Source of the DNA: Pannonibacter indicus
GTDB taxonomy: Bacteria; Pseudomonadota; Alphaproteobacteria; Rhizobiales; Stappiaceae
NCBI RefSeq assembly: GCF_001418225.1
Contig: NZ_LIPT01000015.1
Coordinates: forward strand, 16,459-80,458
Direction of reading: 5' to 3'
Length of the DNA: 64,000 nucleotides
Shown piece after piece: positions 17,684-26,305 of this stretch (the stretch's first letter is position 1; each line of letters opens with the position of its first letter). The notes under the pieces were generated by a model, which made no database searches, was not told the origin of the DNA, and saw only the letters and a program-made list of their open reading frames with translations. Position numbers and translations under genes: made by a program.

Positions 17684-18383
17684 GGCGTATTCCCTCTTCT
17701 TCTCAAGCAGACGCATTCCACGTCCGCCATTGGCGTCCTGCAAGCCCTTGTGTCCGGAGCCGGTCATCATCTGGCCAGCCCTCCCAGACGGATCTGATAA
17801 GGGGAAGTTGCCCCGCCCCACTCACGCGTCCTGTGATCCGAAGCCTGACAGCCTCGAGACCTTGCACCATGTAGCGCAAGGCAGCGCCATAACACATAGT
17901 TTAAAATGCCGCAGGCTGTCATTATTCTAATTCCGGGTTACAGAATTCTTTTTAGGAGAAGAGCCCGGCCGGTCAACTCTGAGACGCCTGCCCCGCCGCC
18001 CTCTCTTCCGGCGATTGTTCCGGAACCTTAGCCTCCCGCCCGCGTTAACACTTTGATCTGGGACAAGCCGGGCATCACGGCAAGTTGATGCTGACGGCTT
18101 GTCCCGGCCAGAAACTCAGCACCGCTGAAAACAGGAACAAAATCAAGGAACTGAGCCAGACCGGAAGCATGAATCCCCGGCCGCAGCCAATCAGGAAAGA
18201 TCAGAACCACGTCATTTTGTGATTCGGATAACATCTATCTTAAGGGAAATGGCGTAATAATGGCTGCATCACAGCAACCGGATGAGCAAGGCACCTGTCA
18301 AAAAGACGAGGTATACTTCAGACCCAAAAAACCGGTGCCGTGATCTGTGTTCAGACGTGACTGTCATGCCGAGGGAGGCAAAA
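17684..18383. other. Intergenic region between divergent hemA and an exported-protein gene
   Basis: 700 bp without a convincing gene. On the hemA side ATGACA (17917-17922) and TATGTG (17893-17898), 18 bp apart, could be a weak promoter. The stretch 17885-17950 is AT-rich. Short frames such as one at 18028-18234 have no ribosome site or family likeness. No tRNA, riboswitch or repeat was recognised. Confidence 0.5.
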
Positions 18384-18977
18384 ATGACGCATCGTCTCAT
18401 GAAGAAAGCCATCATTCCGGCAGTTGCCATCATGCTTTCTGCCGCCCCGCTCGCGCTTGCCGCCCCCAAGTCGGAACGGCATCTGCTGCCCGAGGACAAC
18501 CTCTCCGTCACGCTCGCCAGCCTTGGCGCCGGGCCTGCGGCCGGTGAGGACACGTCCATCTGGGTTGGACCGGTCGACATTCAGGGCCGCAAGGTCATCT
18601 GGGTCGAACTGATCGACTCCGAGGGCGAAGTCATCTACGCGTCAGAGGTCGCGCAGAACGAAACCCATCTCCTTCCCGATGGCCGCGCCATCGTCGTGAG
18701 CCCGCTCAATGCGCCGGAAGGCACGCTTGCCGTGGCCAAGGACGAATCGCGTGTCCCCTCGGAAACCGGCCAGATGATCACCCGACGCGTGGTGGATGAT
18801 GAGGAAGGCAAGACTGCCGTCGAACTGGTCCAGACACCGCCGCAGCAGCCGTCCATTCTGCTGCAGCTGGCAAAGGCCGGCGAATCCGTGTGGCACGGCA
18901 TCGTTGCCTTCTTCCAGAGCGCAGCCGACTCGGTCCGCGTTGCCTGGAACTGGATCATGGATACGGTTGCCGTCTGA
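18384..18977 (+). CDS. Uncharacterised exported protein
   Basis: 197-residue protein that I do not recognise. The start ATG 18384 is set by GGAGG five bases upstream. A clear Sec signal peptide follows (KKAIIPAVAIMLSAAPLALA, cleavage near residue 26). The mature part is acidic and probably folds around GPVDIQGRKVIWVELIDSEG at its centre. It ends in a hydrophobic, Trp-containing helix-rich tail (SVWHGIVAFFQSAADSVRVA) that could touch the membrane. No cysteine or known catalytic motif is seen. It faces convergently toward the DUF2155 gene, with a hairpin between. Periplasmic location is inferred from the signal only. Confidence 0.75.
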   Translation: MTHRLMKKAIIPAVAIMLSAAPLALAAPKSERHLLPEDNLSVTLASLGAGPAAGEDTSIWVGPVDIQGRKVIWVELIDSEGEVIYASEVAQNETHLLPDGRAIVVSPLNAPEGTLAVAKDESRVPSETGQMITRRVVDDEEGKTAVELVQTPPQQPSILLQLAKAGESVWHGIVAFFQSAADSVRVAWNWIMDTVAV

Positions 18978-18995
18978 GCTGACAGAGTCTGTGGC

Positions 18996-19018
18996 CCTGC
19001 CGGATCCTCTCCGGCAGG
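18996..19018. terminator. Hairpin between two convergent genes
   Basis: Nine-base-pair stem CCTGCCGGA / TCCGGCAGG with loop TCCTC, placed between the stop of the exported-protein gene (18977) and that of the DUF2155 gene (19027). No T-run on either strand, so a bidirectional terminator is only probable. Confidence 0.45.
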
Positions 19019-19026
19019 CAGAATGA

Positions 19027-19587
19027 TCAGAATAGCGGCGGCTTGGGCCGCGGGGCGGGCACGGTGCCCATTGCGCCCTCAGCTTGTTCGCCGGTGCCTG
19101 CCGCGCCGCCGCCGAGTGTGTCTGCGCCCTCTTCCACCACAGTGACCGGGGGACCGGAATAGCCGGCCGGAGGCGGCACGGTGGAGGTCTGGCGGCAGTC
19201 GGTCAGCCACACGTCATAGACAGCATGCTCGACGCCATGCAGGCCCGGGCTTGCGGCAAACATCCAGCCGGAGAAGATCCGCTGGATCTCGTTGTTAAGC
19301 GTCACTTCATCCACCTGCACGAAGGCCGTGGTCAGCGGATTTTCGGTCTGCGGCCGGGTGTGACAGACGCGCGGCGTCACCTGAAGCGCGCCGAATTGCA
19401 CCGTCTCGCCGATATAGACATCAAAAGACGTGATGCGGCCGGTAATCTTGTCGAGCCCGGAGAAGACAGCCACCGGGTTCTCAATGACATCCGCGCGGGC
19501 GGGCACGGCGGCAAGGGCGCAGACAAGGGCGCCAGCAAAGGCTGTGCCGAAGACCGGCTTGCTCTTCATCCTGTTGATTTGCCGCAT
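19027..19587 (-). CDS. DUF2155 family periplasmic protein
   Basis: Exported protein of 186 residues from ATG 19587, which has AGGGA five bases upstream; a longer reading runs antisense through valS and is rejected. A signal peptide ends near ARA-DVIENP. The DUF2155 core follows: FSGLDKITGRITSFDVYIGE, VTPRVCHTRPQTENPLTTAF and FSGWMFAASPGLHGVEHAVY, with conserved Cys in CHTRP and the later DCR. The C-terminus is a Gly/Pro/Ala-rich tail that is poorly conserved. The family is common in alphaproteobacteria, and I know of no firmly assigned function. It lies 109 bp downstream of valS on the same strand. Confidence 0.88.
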   Translation of the reverse strand: MRQINRMKSKPVFGTAFAGALVCALAAVPARADVIENPVAVFSGLDKITGRITSFDVYIGETVQFGALQVTPRVCHTRPQTENPLTTAFVQVDEVTLNNEIQRIFSGWMFAASPGLHGVEHAVYDVWLTDCRQTSTVPPPAGYSGPPVTVVEEGADTLGGGAAGTGEQAEGAMGTVPAPRPKPPLF

Positions 19588-19696
19588 GATTGTCCCTGGC
19601 AAGTCCCTGAGTTTGGCGGGCGTAACACCCGATTGCGGCTGCCGGAAGGCAAGCCATTGCGCGGCAACGGTTTCAGCCGCCGCGCAAGACTGTTTA

Positions 19697-22528
19697 TCAG
19701 CCCAGCGACGCCAGACGGCTGACCGCCATCTGCACCTGCGTCTTGCGGGTGGAGAGCTCGGCCAGCTTCTCGCGCTCGCCCTCGACAACCTCTTCCTTTG
19801 CCTTCTCGACAAAAGCCGGATTGGAGAGCTTCTTCTCGATGCGGCCGATCTCGTCCTCAAGCTTGCCAAGCTCCTTGGCAAGCCGCGCCTTTTCGGCGCC
19901 CAGATCAATCACACCGGCCAGCGGCAGGCAGACCGTGGCATCCCCCACAATGATCTGAGCGGCGCCCTTGGGCAGCTCGTCCGCCAGCGTCAGGCTTTCG
20001 GCGCGGGCAAGGCGCAGGATGGCGGCCTCGTGGGTCTTCACCCTCGCAACCGTCACGTCACCGGCACCAACCATCACCACCGGGATCTGCGCACCGGCCG
20101 GAACGTTCATTTCCGAGCGCACGGAGCGGATTTCGGAGATGAGGCCGACAAGCCAGTTGATCTCTTCAGCCGCCGCCGCATCGGCCAGCGCGGGAGCCGG
20201 CCAGCGGGTCAGCATCAGGATCTGGTCCGGAGCGCCGGTTTCCTCGCCGAGACGCGCCCACAGCTCTTCGGTCAGGAAGGGCATGAAGGGGTGGAGGATC
20301 TTCAGGATCTCGTCCAGCGTCCAGGCTGCGGTCGCGCGGATTTCCGCCTTGGCGGCTTCATCCGTGCCGTTGAACACGGGCTTGGCCAGTTCCAGGAACC
20401 AGTCGCAATAGGTGTTCCAGACGAAACGGTAGACGCCATTGGCCGCATCATTGAAGCGGTAGGCCTCCAGCGCCTCGCGCACTTCCTCGGCGCAGCGGCC
20501 TACTTCCGTGGCGATCCAGCGGTTGAGCGTATGGGTGGCGCGGGCCGGATCAAACCCGGCGACGCGCTTGCAGCCGTTCATCTCGGCAAAGCGGGCCGCA
20601 TTCCACAGCTTGGTGGCAAAGTTGCGGTAGCCGCCGACACGGCTGGTGGCCAGCTTGATGTCGCGGCCCTGCGCCGCCATGGCCGCCAGCGTGAAGCGCA
20701 GCGCATCGGCGCCGAACTCGTCGATCAGCTTCAGCGGGTCGATGACGTTGCCCTTGGACTTCGACATCTTCTGCCCCTTCTCGTCACGGACGAGGGCATG
20801 GATGTAGACGGTCTCGAAAGGCTCGGTCTTCATGAAGTGCAGCGACATCATCATCATGCGGGCGACCCAGAAGAAGATGATGTCGAAGCCGGTGATCAGC
20901 ACCGACGTCGGGAAGTAGCGGGCCAGTTCCGGCGTCTTGTCCGGCCAGCCGAGCGTCGAGAACGGCCAGAGCGCAGACGAGAACCAGGTGTCGAGCACGT
21001 CCTCATCGCGGTAGAGCAGAACGCTCTCCCCTGCCCCGGCTTCCCAGGCGGCCAGCGCCTGTTCCATGGCCGCCATTTCAACCGGCTTGCCATAGTGGGC
21101 CGCGGCCGCCTTCAGGGCTTCGGCTTCCGTCTTCTCGACGAAGATCTTGCCATCGGGACCATACCAGGCCGGGATCTGATGACCCCACCACAGCTGGCGC
21201 GAGATGCACCAGGGCTGGATGTTCTCCATCCACTCGTAATAGGTCTTGTCCCAGTTGGACGGAACGAACTTGGTGCGGCCCTCGCGGACGGAGGCAATCG
21301 CAGGCTTGGCCAGCGTGGCGGCATCCACATACCACTGGTCAGTCAGCATCGGCTCGATCGGCACACCGCCACGGTCGCCATGAGGCACCATGTGGGTGTG
21401 ATCCTCGATGCGGTCCAGCAATCCCTGCTCTTCCATCTGCGCCACCAGCGCCTTGCGCACGGCAAAGCGGTCCTGCCCGTGGAAGGCAGCGATGGTGGCA
21501 TCCAGCATTCCGGACGCCGGAACGCCGGCAAGGAACTCGGCATTCTCGGAAAGAATGACGCGTGCCTCGCGGTCGAGAACCGAAATCATCGGCAGGTCAT
21601 GGCGCTTGCCGACCTCGAAATCGTTGAAGTCATGCGCCGGGGTGATCTTGACCGCGCCGGAACCGGCGGTGGGATCGGCATAGTCATCACCCACGATCGG
21701 CACGCGGCGTCCGACCAGCGGCAGGATGATGTGCTTGCCGATCAGGTCCTTGTAGCGCGGATCTTCCGGGTTCACGGCAACGGCAGTGTCGCCCAGCATG
21801 GTTTCCGGACGGGTGGTGGCCACAACGATGTAGTCGCGGGTCTCGTATTCCGTCGCATTACCTTCGTCATCGAAGGCCACCGGATGCTGATAGGTGGCAC
21901 CGCCTTCCAGCGGATAGCGGAAGTGCCAGAGGCTGCCCTTGATCTCCTGCTGCACGACTTCCAGGTCGGAAATCGCGGTCAGCAGTTTCGGGTCCCAGTT
22001 GACGAGACGCTTGTCCTTGTAGATCAGGCCATCACGGTACAGCGAAACGAAGACTTCCAGAACGGCAGCCGACAGGCCCTCATCCATGGTGAAGCGCTCG
22101 CGGTCCCAGTCACAGGACGCGCCAAGGCGCTTCAGCTGGTTGAAGATCATTCCACCGGATTCGCCTTTCCAGTTCCATACGCGCTCGATGAAGGCGTCAC
22201 GGCCCATGTCGCGGCGCGACGGCTCCTTGCGCTCGGCCAGCTGGCGCTCCACCACCATCTGCGTGGCAATGCCTGCGTGATCCATGCCCGGCTGCCACAG
22301 TACGTCCTTGCCACGCATGCGCTCGAAGCGGATGAGGATGTCCTGCAGCGTGTTGTTGAGCGCATGGCCCATGTGCAGGGAGCCCGTCACGTTCGGCGGC
22401 GGGATCACGATCGTATAGGACGGGGCGCCATCGGCGGCACCGGCACCGGCGCGCGAGGCTCCGGCCTTTTCCCACATTTCGGTGATCCGCGGCTCGACGG
22501 CCGCTGCGTCATAGGTCTTGTCAAGCAT
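19697..22528 (-). CDS. valS: Valyl-tRNA synthetase
   Basis: Class I aminoacyl-tRNA synthetase of 943 residues that charges tRNA-Val and edits mischarged Thr. The HIGH-type motif is PPPNVTGSLHMGHAL at about 39-53 and the KMSKS loop is KMSKSKGN. The editing domain is recognised by TTRPETMLGDTAVAV. The C-terminal coiled-coil arm is rich in Glu/Lys (KLEDEIGRIEKKLSNPAFVE). ATG 22528 fits the family start. A hairpin terminator lies between it and popZ upstream, so it is probably transcribed from its own promoter, with the DUF2155 gene following. Confidence 0.98.
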   Translation of the reverse strand: MLDKTYDAAAVEPRITEMWEKAGASRAGAGAADGAPSYTIVIPPPNVTGSLHMGHALNNTLQDILIRFERMRGKDVLWQPGMDHAGIATQMVVERQLAERKEPSRRDMGRDAFIERVWNWKGESGGMIFNQLKRLGASCDWDRERFTMDEGLSAAVLEVFVSLYRDGLIYKDKRLVNWDPKLLTAISDLEVVQQEIKGSLWHFRYPLEGGATYQHPVAFDDEGNATEYETRDYIVVATTRPETMLGDTAVAVNPEDPRYKDLIGKHIILPLVGRRVPIVGDDYADPTAGSGAVKITPAHDFNDFEVGKRHDLPMISVLDREARVILSENAEFLAGVPASGMLDATIAAFHGQDRFAVRKALVAQMEEQGLLDRIEDHTHMVPHGDRGGVPIEPMLTDQWYVDAATLAKPAIASVREGRTKFVPSNWDKTYYEWMENIQPWCISRQLWWGHQIPAWYGPDGKIFVEKTEAEALKAAAAHYGKPVEMAAMEQALAAWEAGAGESVLLYRDEDVLDTWFSSALWPFSTLGWPDKTPELARYFPTSVLITGFDIIFFWVARMMMMSLHFMKTEPFETVYIHALVRDEKGQKMSKSKGNVIDPLKLIDEFGADALRFTLAAMAAQGRDIKLATSRVGGYRNFATKLWNAARFAEMNGCKRVAGFDPARATHTLNRWIATEVGRCAEEVREALEAYRFNDAANGVYRFVWNTYCDWFLELAKPVFNGTDEAAKAEIRATAAWTLDEILKILHPFMPFLTEELWARLGEETGAPDQILMLTRWPAPALADAAAAEEINWLVGLISEIRSVRSEMNVPAGAQIPVVMVGAGDVTVARVKTHEAAILRLARAESLTLADELPKGAAQIIVGDATVCLPLAGVIDLGAEKARLAKELGKLEDEIGRIEKKLSNPAFVEKAKEEVVEGEREKLAELSTRKTQVQMAVSRLASLG

Positions 22529-22633
22529 GAGGGCTTCTCGGGACTTTCCGTTATCTGGGCCTGTGTAAATCGGATGGCGGGCAGCGAGTCAACATCCTGA
22601 GCGGAATGGGGCCTGAAGAGAGGCAGAAATGGC

Positions 22634-22655
22634 AACGCCGCCCGCAGGCGGCGTT
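22634..22655 (-). terminator. Terminator after popZ
   Basis: Nine-base-pair stem AACGCCGCC / GGCGGCGTT with loop CGCA, about 35 bp beyond the popZ stop; the minus-strand tail is GCCATTTCTG. Confidence 0.55.
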
Positions 22656-22690
22656 CCAGTCATGCATGGCACATAACAAGCCGCCGCAGA

Positions 22691-23425
22691 TCAGCGCTTG
22701 CGTACCACGCGTTCGATTTCCTGGCGAACGAGACGTTCCACCATGACAGGCAGGTTCTGATCCAGCCAGCTCTTCAGCATCGGGCGCAGCATCTCCCTCA
22801 CCAGATCCTCCAGCGTGCGGGCATTGGCCGACAGGATGGTGCTGGACAGGTTCTCGAAAGCGGCACTGACGGCTGCTCCCGCCATGTCAGAGATAAGCGG
22901 CGCCTCCTCGTCCAGCGGATCGAGATTGTCCATGGAAACGGGCACAAGACCTTCGGCAACGGATGAGCGCGCCGGCTGCGGTGCAGCTTTCGGAGCCGGA
23001 GCAGGCTCGCCTTTTTCTTCCATGAAGCCAATGTCGCCAGTGTCATCGTCCATCGTGTCGGGCATGCCCTCAACCATGGCGAAGGGATCTTCTTCCTCCC
23101 CGACAGCCAGTTCTTCCGTCAGTTCAAGAACGTCGTCATCGGCAACGTCTTCGTCGGCCTCGAAGGCCGCAATGTCATCATCGATGGCAGCATCGCCGTC
23201 ATCATCATCGCCTGCCATGTCGAACAGCTTGTCCAGGTCATCCTGCGACATGCCGGCTTCTTCTTCCTCGGGCAATTCATTGACTTGCGTCATTTCGGCT
23301 ACGAGCTCCGGGGCTGCTGGTGCAGTCTTCTTGGCGGCAGGGGCTTCCTCGTCGGAAATGATCCGGCGAATGGAGGCGAGAATTTCCTCCATCGAGGGTT
23401 CCTGTGCCTGACTGGCCTTCGACAT
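22691..23425 (-). CDS. popZ: Polar organizing protein PopZ (DUF2497)
   Basis: Alphaproteobacterial pole-organising scaffold of 244 residues. The N-terminal interaction helix PSMEEILASIRRIISDEE (about 11-28) and the C-terminal assembly block are conserved: NARTLEDLVREMLRPMLKSW, then LDQNLPVMVERLVRQEIERV. The middle is a long, acidic, Pro-rich disordered linker with runs such as GDDDDGDAAIDDD, as in Caulobacter PopZ, where it controls condensate formation. In Caulobacter the protein anchors the centromere via ParB at the cell pole. The gene lies between valS and tolC with terminators on both sides, so it is likely a single-gene unit. Confidence 0.95.
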   Translation of the reverse strand: MSKASQAQEPSMEEILASIRRIISDEEAPAAKKTAPAAPELVAEMTQVNELPEEEEAGMSQDDLDKLFDMAGDDDDGDAAIDDDIAAFEADEDVADDDVLELTEELAVGEEEDPFAMVEGMPDTMDDDTGDIGFMEEKGEPAPAPKAAPQPARSSVAEGLVPVSMDNLDPLDEEAPLISDMAGAAVSAAFENLSSTILSANARTLEDLVREMLRPMLKSWLDQNLPVMVERLVRQEIERVVRKR

Positions 23426-23600
23426 GAGTTCCCCCAGAACTGGTTACAAACGCACTGGACCGAAGTTTCAAAAGTTACGATTCGGTTAAGGATATTATGC
23501 TGAGTCGCCTGTCAACATCATAGGTCAGCAGTTCAGCACAGCCAGCTTATCCCCTTTTAATAGGAAAAACTTGCCGGGTTGACCAGCCTTCTCAATGGAA

Positions 23601-23623
23601 AACGCGCCCCGGAAGGGCGCGTT
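23601..23623 (-). terminator. Terminator after tolC
   Basis: Nine-base-pair stem AACGCGCCC / GGGCGCGTT with a 5-nt loop, followed on the minus strand by TTCC that extends the T-rich end of the stem, 40 bp past the tolC stop. Confidence 0.7.
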
Positions 23624-23663
23624 CTCTGAATTCCTGGCGATTTAGCAAATCAGTTTCGAATCA

Positions 23664-25028
23664 TCAGCGGCCGTCCGGCGTGCGCATGCCAAACCACTTG
23701 TCGCGAACCTTGCTGTAGTGTTCGGTGGGCTCGTAGCGGGCCACCTGCAGGTTCAGGAATTCCGCATCAAGACGGCCCATGGCGGACAGCAGCTGATAGG
23801 CGCTGACGATGCGGTTACGCTGTGCGGTCACCAGATTTGAGCGCTGCGTGATCAGCTCGCGCTGGGAGTCGAGTACGTCGAGCGTGGTGCGCTGACCGAC
23901 GCGCTGCTCCTCGATGACGCCCTGCAGGGCGAGCTGCTGCGCTTCCACGGCAGCCTGAGCCGCAGTGATCGAAGCCTCGGCCGCCTGATAATCGCCCCAG
24001 GCGGTGATCACATTGGCACGGATCTGATTGCGCAGAACGTCCAACTGGATTTCAGCCTGGCCGAGTTCTTCCTTGGCCTGACGCACGCGGGAAGACAGGG
24101 CACCGCCCTGATAGAGCGGAACGGAGACGCGGCCAAGGACGGAGGCGGAATTGACGGTGCTGACCGACTGGGACGGCTTCCAGTCGCGGCCGATGGAGCC
24201 TTCCAGCGTCACGGTGGGCAGCTGCTCGCCCTCAATGGCCTTGACGTTGTAGAGTGCGGCATCAACCTGATGCTGCGCCTGGCGCAGAAGCGGCTGATAC
24301 TCTTCGCCCAAGCGGATCGCTTCTTCGACTGAACGCGGCATCAGCCTGCCGACCGGGGTCGAGGCCGAAAGGTTGCGGGCCTCAATGCCAACGATCTGCT
24401 CATAGACGGCGCGGCTGGCATTCAGGTTTGCGATGGCCGAGTTGAGGTTGGCCTGAGCTTCCGCGTGACGCGCTTCCGCCTGGGACACATCGGTGCGGGT
24501 GCCCTCGCCCACCTCGAACTGATCCTTGGAGGCGCGCACCTGCTCACGCAGGAACTCAACCGAGCTGCGCTGCAGGGCAACGAGCGCCGTGTCGCGGATT
24601 ACATTCACATAGGCCTGAGCTGCGGACAGCAGCACATCCTGCTCGGTCGCGTTCAGGCTTTCGCGCTGTGCACGGACGAGAGCTTCGGCCTGCTTGGTCG
24701 AGTTCACCGTCCGGAAACCGCGGAACAGGGCCTGCTGAACCGACAGTGACATGGATGCATTGTTGCGGATGTTGTCGGGGCCAATACCGGTGGAGGTACG
24801 GGTCGAGCCGATGGAGGCATTGGCCGTAATTACCGGACGCCAGTTGGCCAGAGCTTGAGGCACACGCTCATCCGTCGCACGGAGCGCAGCACGGGCCGCA
24901 TTCAGGGTTGGGTTGTTGGCATATGCCAGCGCCAATGCTTCAGAAATGCTCTCAGCCCGAGCCGTGGAAGAAAGCACGAAGGCATTGAGACCAAGCAAAG
25001 CAGCAGAAAGGGTTATACGAAAACGCAC
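23664..25028 (-). CDS. tolC: TolC-family outer-membrane efflux protein
   Basis: Outer-membrane channel of 454 residues for type I secretion and RND efflux. A signal peptide (RITLSAALLGLNAFVLSSTA) is followed by two OEP repeats rich in alpha-helix, e.g. SISEALALAYANNPTLNAAR at about 27-46 and the SVEEAIRLGEEYQPLLRQAQ block in the second repeat. The annotated start is a GTG at 25028 with AAGGGG upstream at good spacing; no upstream ATG fits. pcm lies upstream on the same strand, an order often seen in alphaproteobacteria. A terminator follows. Confidence 0.93.
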   Translation of the reverse strand: MRFRITLSAALLGLNAFVLSSTARAESISEALALAYANNPTLNAARAALRATDERVPQALANWRPVITANASIGSTRTSTGIGPDNIRNNASMSLSVQQALFRGFRTVNSTKQAEALVRAQRESLNATEQDVLLSAAQAYVNVIRDTALVALQRSSVEFLREQVRASKDQFEVGEGTRTDVSQAEARHAEAQANLNSAIANLNASRAVYEQIVGIEARNLSASTPVGRLMPRSVEEAIRLGEEYQPLLRQAQHQVDAALYNVKAIEGEQLPTVTLEGSIGRDWKPSQSVSTVNSASVLGRVSVPLYQGGALSSRVRQAKEELGQAEIQLDVLRNQIRANVITAWGDYQAAEASITAAQAAVEAQQLALQGVIEEQRVGQRTTLDVLDSQRELITQRSNLVTAQRNRIVSAYQLLSAMGRLDAEFLNLQVARYEPTEHYSKVRDKWFGMRTPDGR

Positions 25029-25181
25029 TGAAAACGCCCCTTAATGTACGGGCCCCCACCCGTGCTGTCATTTGGCGGGGAGTATACCCAGCTGCAACGC
25101 CCTGCCTACCCCTCACCGAAAATTAAGAATCTGTTTCTGTCCGGCTGAGGCAGCATTGCAACAGGTAACGTCATACGTAAA

Positions 25182-25220
25182 GCGCCCGAAAACTGCAGGT
25201 TTTCAGCAGCTTCCGGGCGC
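25182..25220 (-). terminator. Nested hairpin after pcm
   Basis: Outer stem GCGCCCG / CGGGCGC (25182-25188 and 25214-25220) encloses an inner stem GAAAAC / GTTTTC (25188-25204). The minus strand continues TTTACG. It lies 33 bp past the pcm stop and before tolC. Confidence 0.55.
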
Positions 25221-25252
25221 GAGACTTGAACGGCGTTCAGATATGTGTGTTC

Positions 25253-25915
25253 TCAGAAGACGAATTCGGGGGCCTTGCCGAAGCCGGGCAGAGTATGCGC
25301 GCTGGCGTTGAAGCCAAAGCGGGCACCAATCACCGACCCGGAGTTCTGATAGACACGGGCAAGACCGGCCCCGCCACGCCCTTCGATGGCCACGAGCCGT
25401 CCGCCTTCCTTCAGCTGGCTGGCCAGTTGCTCCGGAATGAAGTCAACCGCACCATCCAGAAGGATCACGTCATAGGGGCCTTCCGACGGACAGCCATCAG
25501 TGAGCTTGCCTTCCACGACAGCGGCATTCTCAATGCCGAGGCTGACGAGGGTCTGGCTGGCGCGGGCCGCAAGCCCGGCATCCTCTTCCACCTGGACCAC
25601 CGTTCCGGCGATCCGTGCGAGCACAGCGGTGCTGTAGCCGGACGCTCCGCCAACAACGAGCACAACATCATCCGCTTTCACTTCGGCAAGCTGGATCAGT
25701 TTGCCGAGCACATGCGGCTTCAGGAGATAGCGCGGTGCCCCCGTGTCAGACACGGGCGTGTCTTCATCGATATAGGCAACCGGCTTCTTCGAACCTGCCA
25801 CGAACAGCTCACGCGGAACGGATTGCATCGCGTCGAGGATCCGCAGATCCGTGACATCATTGGTTCTGAGCTGGTTATCCACCATTCGCGTGCGGGATTG
25901 CGCGTAGTCACCCAT
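25253..25915 (-). CDS. pcm: Protein-L-isoaspartate O-methyltransferase family protein
   Basis: SAM-dependent methyltransferase of 220 residues related to PIMT, which repairs isoaspartyl residues. The start ATG 25915 has AGAGG upstream; the longer reading is not family-like. The N-terminus RTRMVDNQLRTNDVTDLRIL and the P(R)ELFV block are typical. Motif I reads VLVVGGASGYSTAVLARIAG, where classical PIMT has a GTGSGY-type loop, so this is the divergent alphaproteobacterial subgroup usually beside tolC. Repair activity is therefore not certain. A hairpin lies between it and tolC. Confidence 0.85.
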   Translation of the reverse strand: MGDYAQSRTRMVDNQLRTNDVTDLRILDAMQSVPRELFVAGSKKPVAYIDEDTPVSDTGAPRYLLKPHVLGKLIQLAEVKADDVVLVVGGASGYSTAVLARIAGTVVQVEEDAGLAARASQTLVSLGIENAAVVEGKLTDGCPSEGPYDVILLDGAVDFIPEQLASQLKEGGRLVAIEGRGGAGLARVYQNSGSVIGARFGFNASAHTLPGFGKAPEFVF

Positions 25916-26199
25916 CGCGTGCCTCTTTCGATTTCTGGCGAAAGCCTCTCCAACTTTCTTGCCTGATCCATTACCGGGCGCAGGCAGGCGTGACAAGGGG
26001 CAGATCGGCGCTGCCCCCTGTCTTCTCGAGACATTCAAGCCGGCCTGTTCTGCATGGAGCCGGGGCCATGATGCGCCTCACCCTGCGTTCTCCGCCGATT
26101 GCAGCCATGCCCGCCGGCACAGATGCAACTGATCAAGGAAGGGAAAACGCAAAGAGGCCGCTTGACAGGAAAGAGGCGGTAGTCGAAAAGACGCGCCAA

Positions 26200-26273
26200 G
26201 GCCTCGTGGCGGAGTGGTTACGCAGCGGATTGCAAATCCGTCCACCCCGGTTCGATTCCGGGCGAGGCCTCCA
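26200..26273 (+). tRNA. tRNA-Cys (anticodon GCA)
   Basis: 74-nt cloverleaf with acceptor GGCCTCG (26200-26206) pairing with CGAGGCC (26263-26269), discriminator T and encoded CCA at 26271-26273. The anticodon loop TTGCAAA has GCA at 26232-26234; the T arm is GGTTCGATTCC. A TTGACA hexamer at 26162-26167 could be its -35, but the -10 opposite (GAAAAG) is poor. Confidence 0.98.
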
Positions 26274-26305
26274 TTCCCCTTTACACCTCATAAAAGACAG
26301 TCAGA

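Noticed and set aside
18028..18234. 68-codon minus-strand frame in the hemA upstream region
   Set aside because: No ribosome site, no family likeness, and codon use unlike the neighbouring genes.
17684..18383. FNR-type box upstream of hemA
   Set aside because: Only a half-like TTGAT-CTGG-GACAA at about 18052; the second half does not match ATCAA, and it lies far from the hemA start.
19430..22600. 1,056-codon plus-strand open frame
   Set aside because: Antisense to valS, which is unmistakable; no ribosome site or domain in the plus-strand reading.
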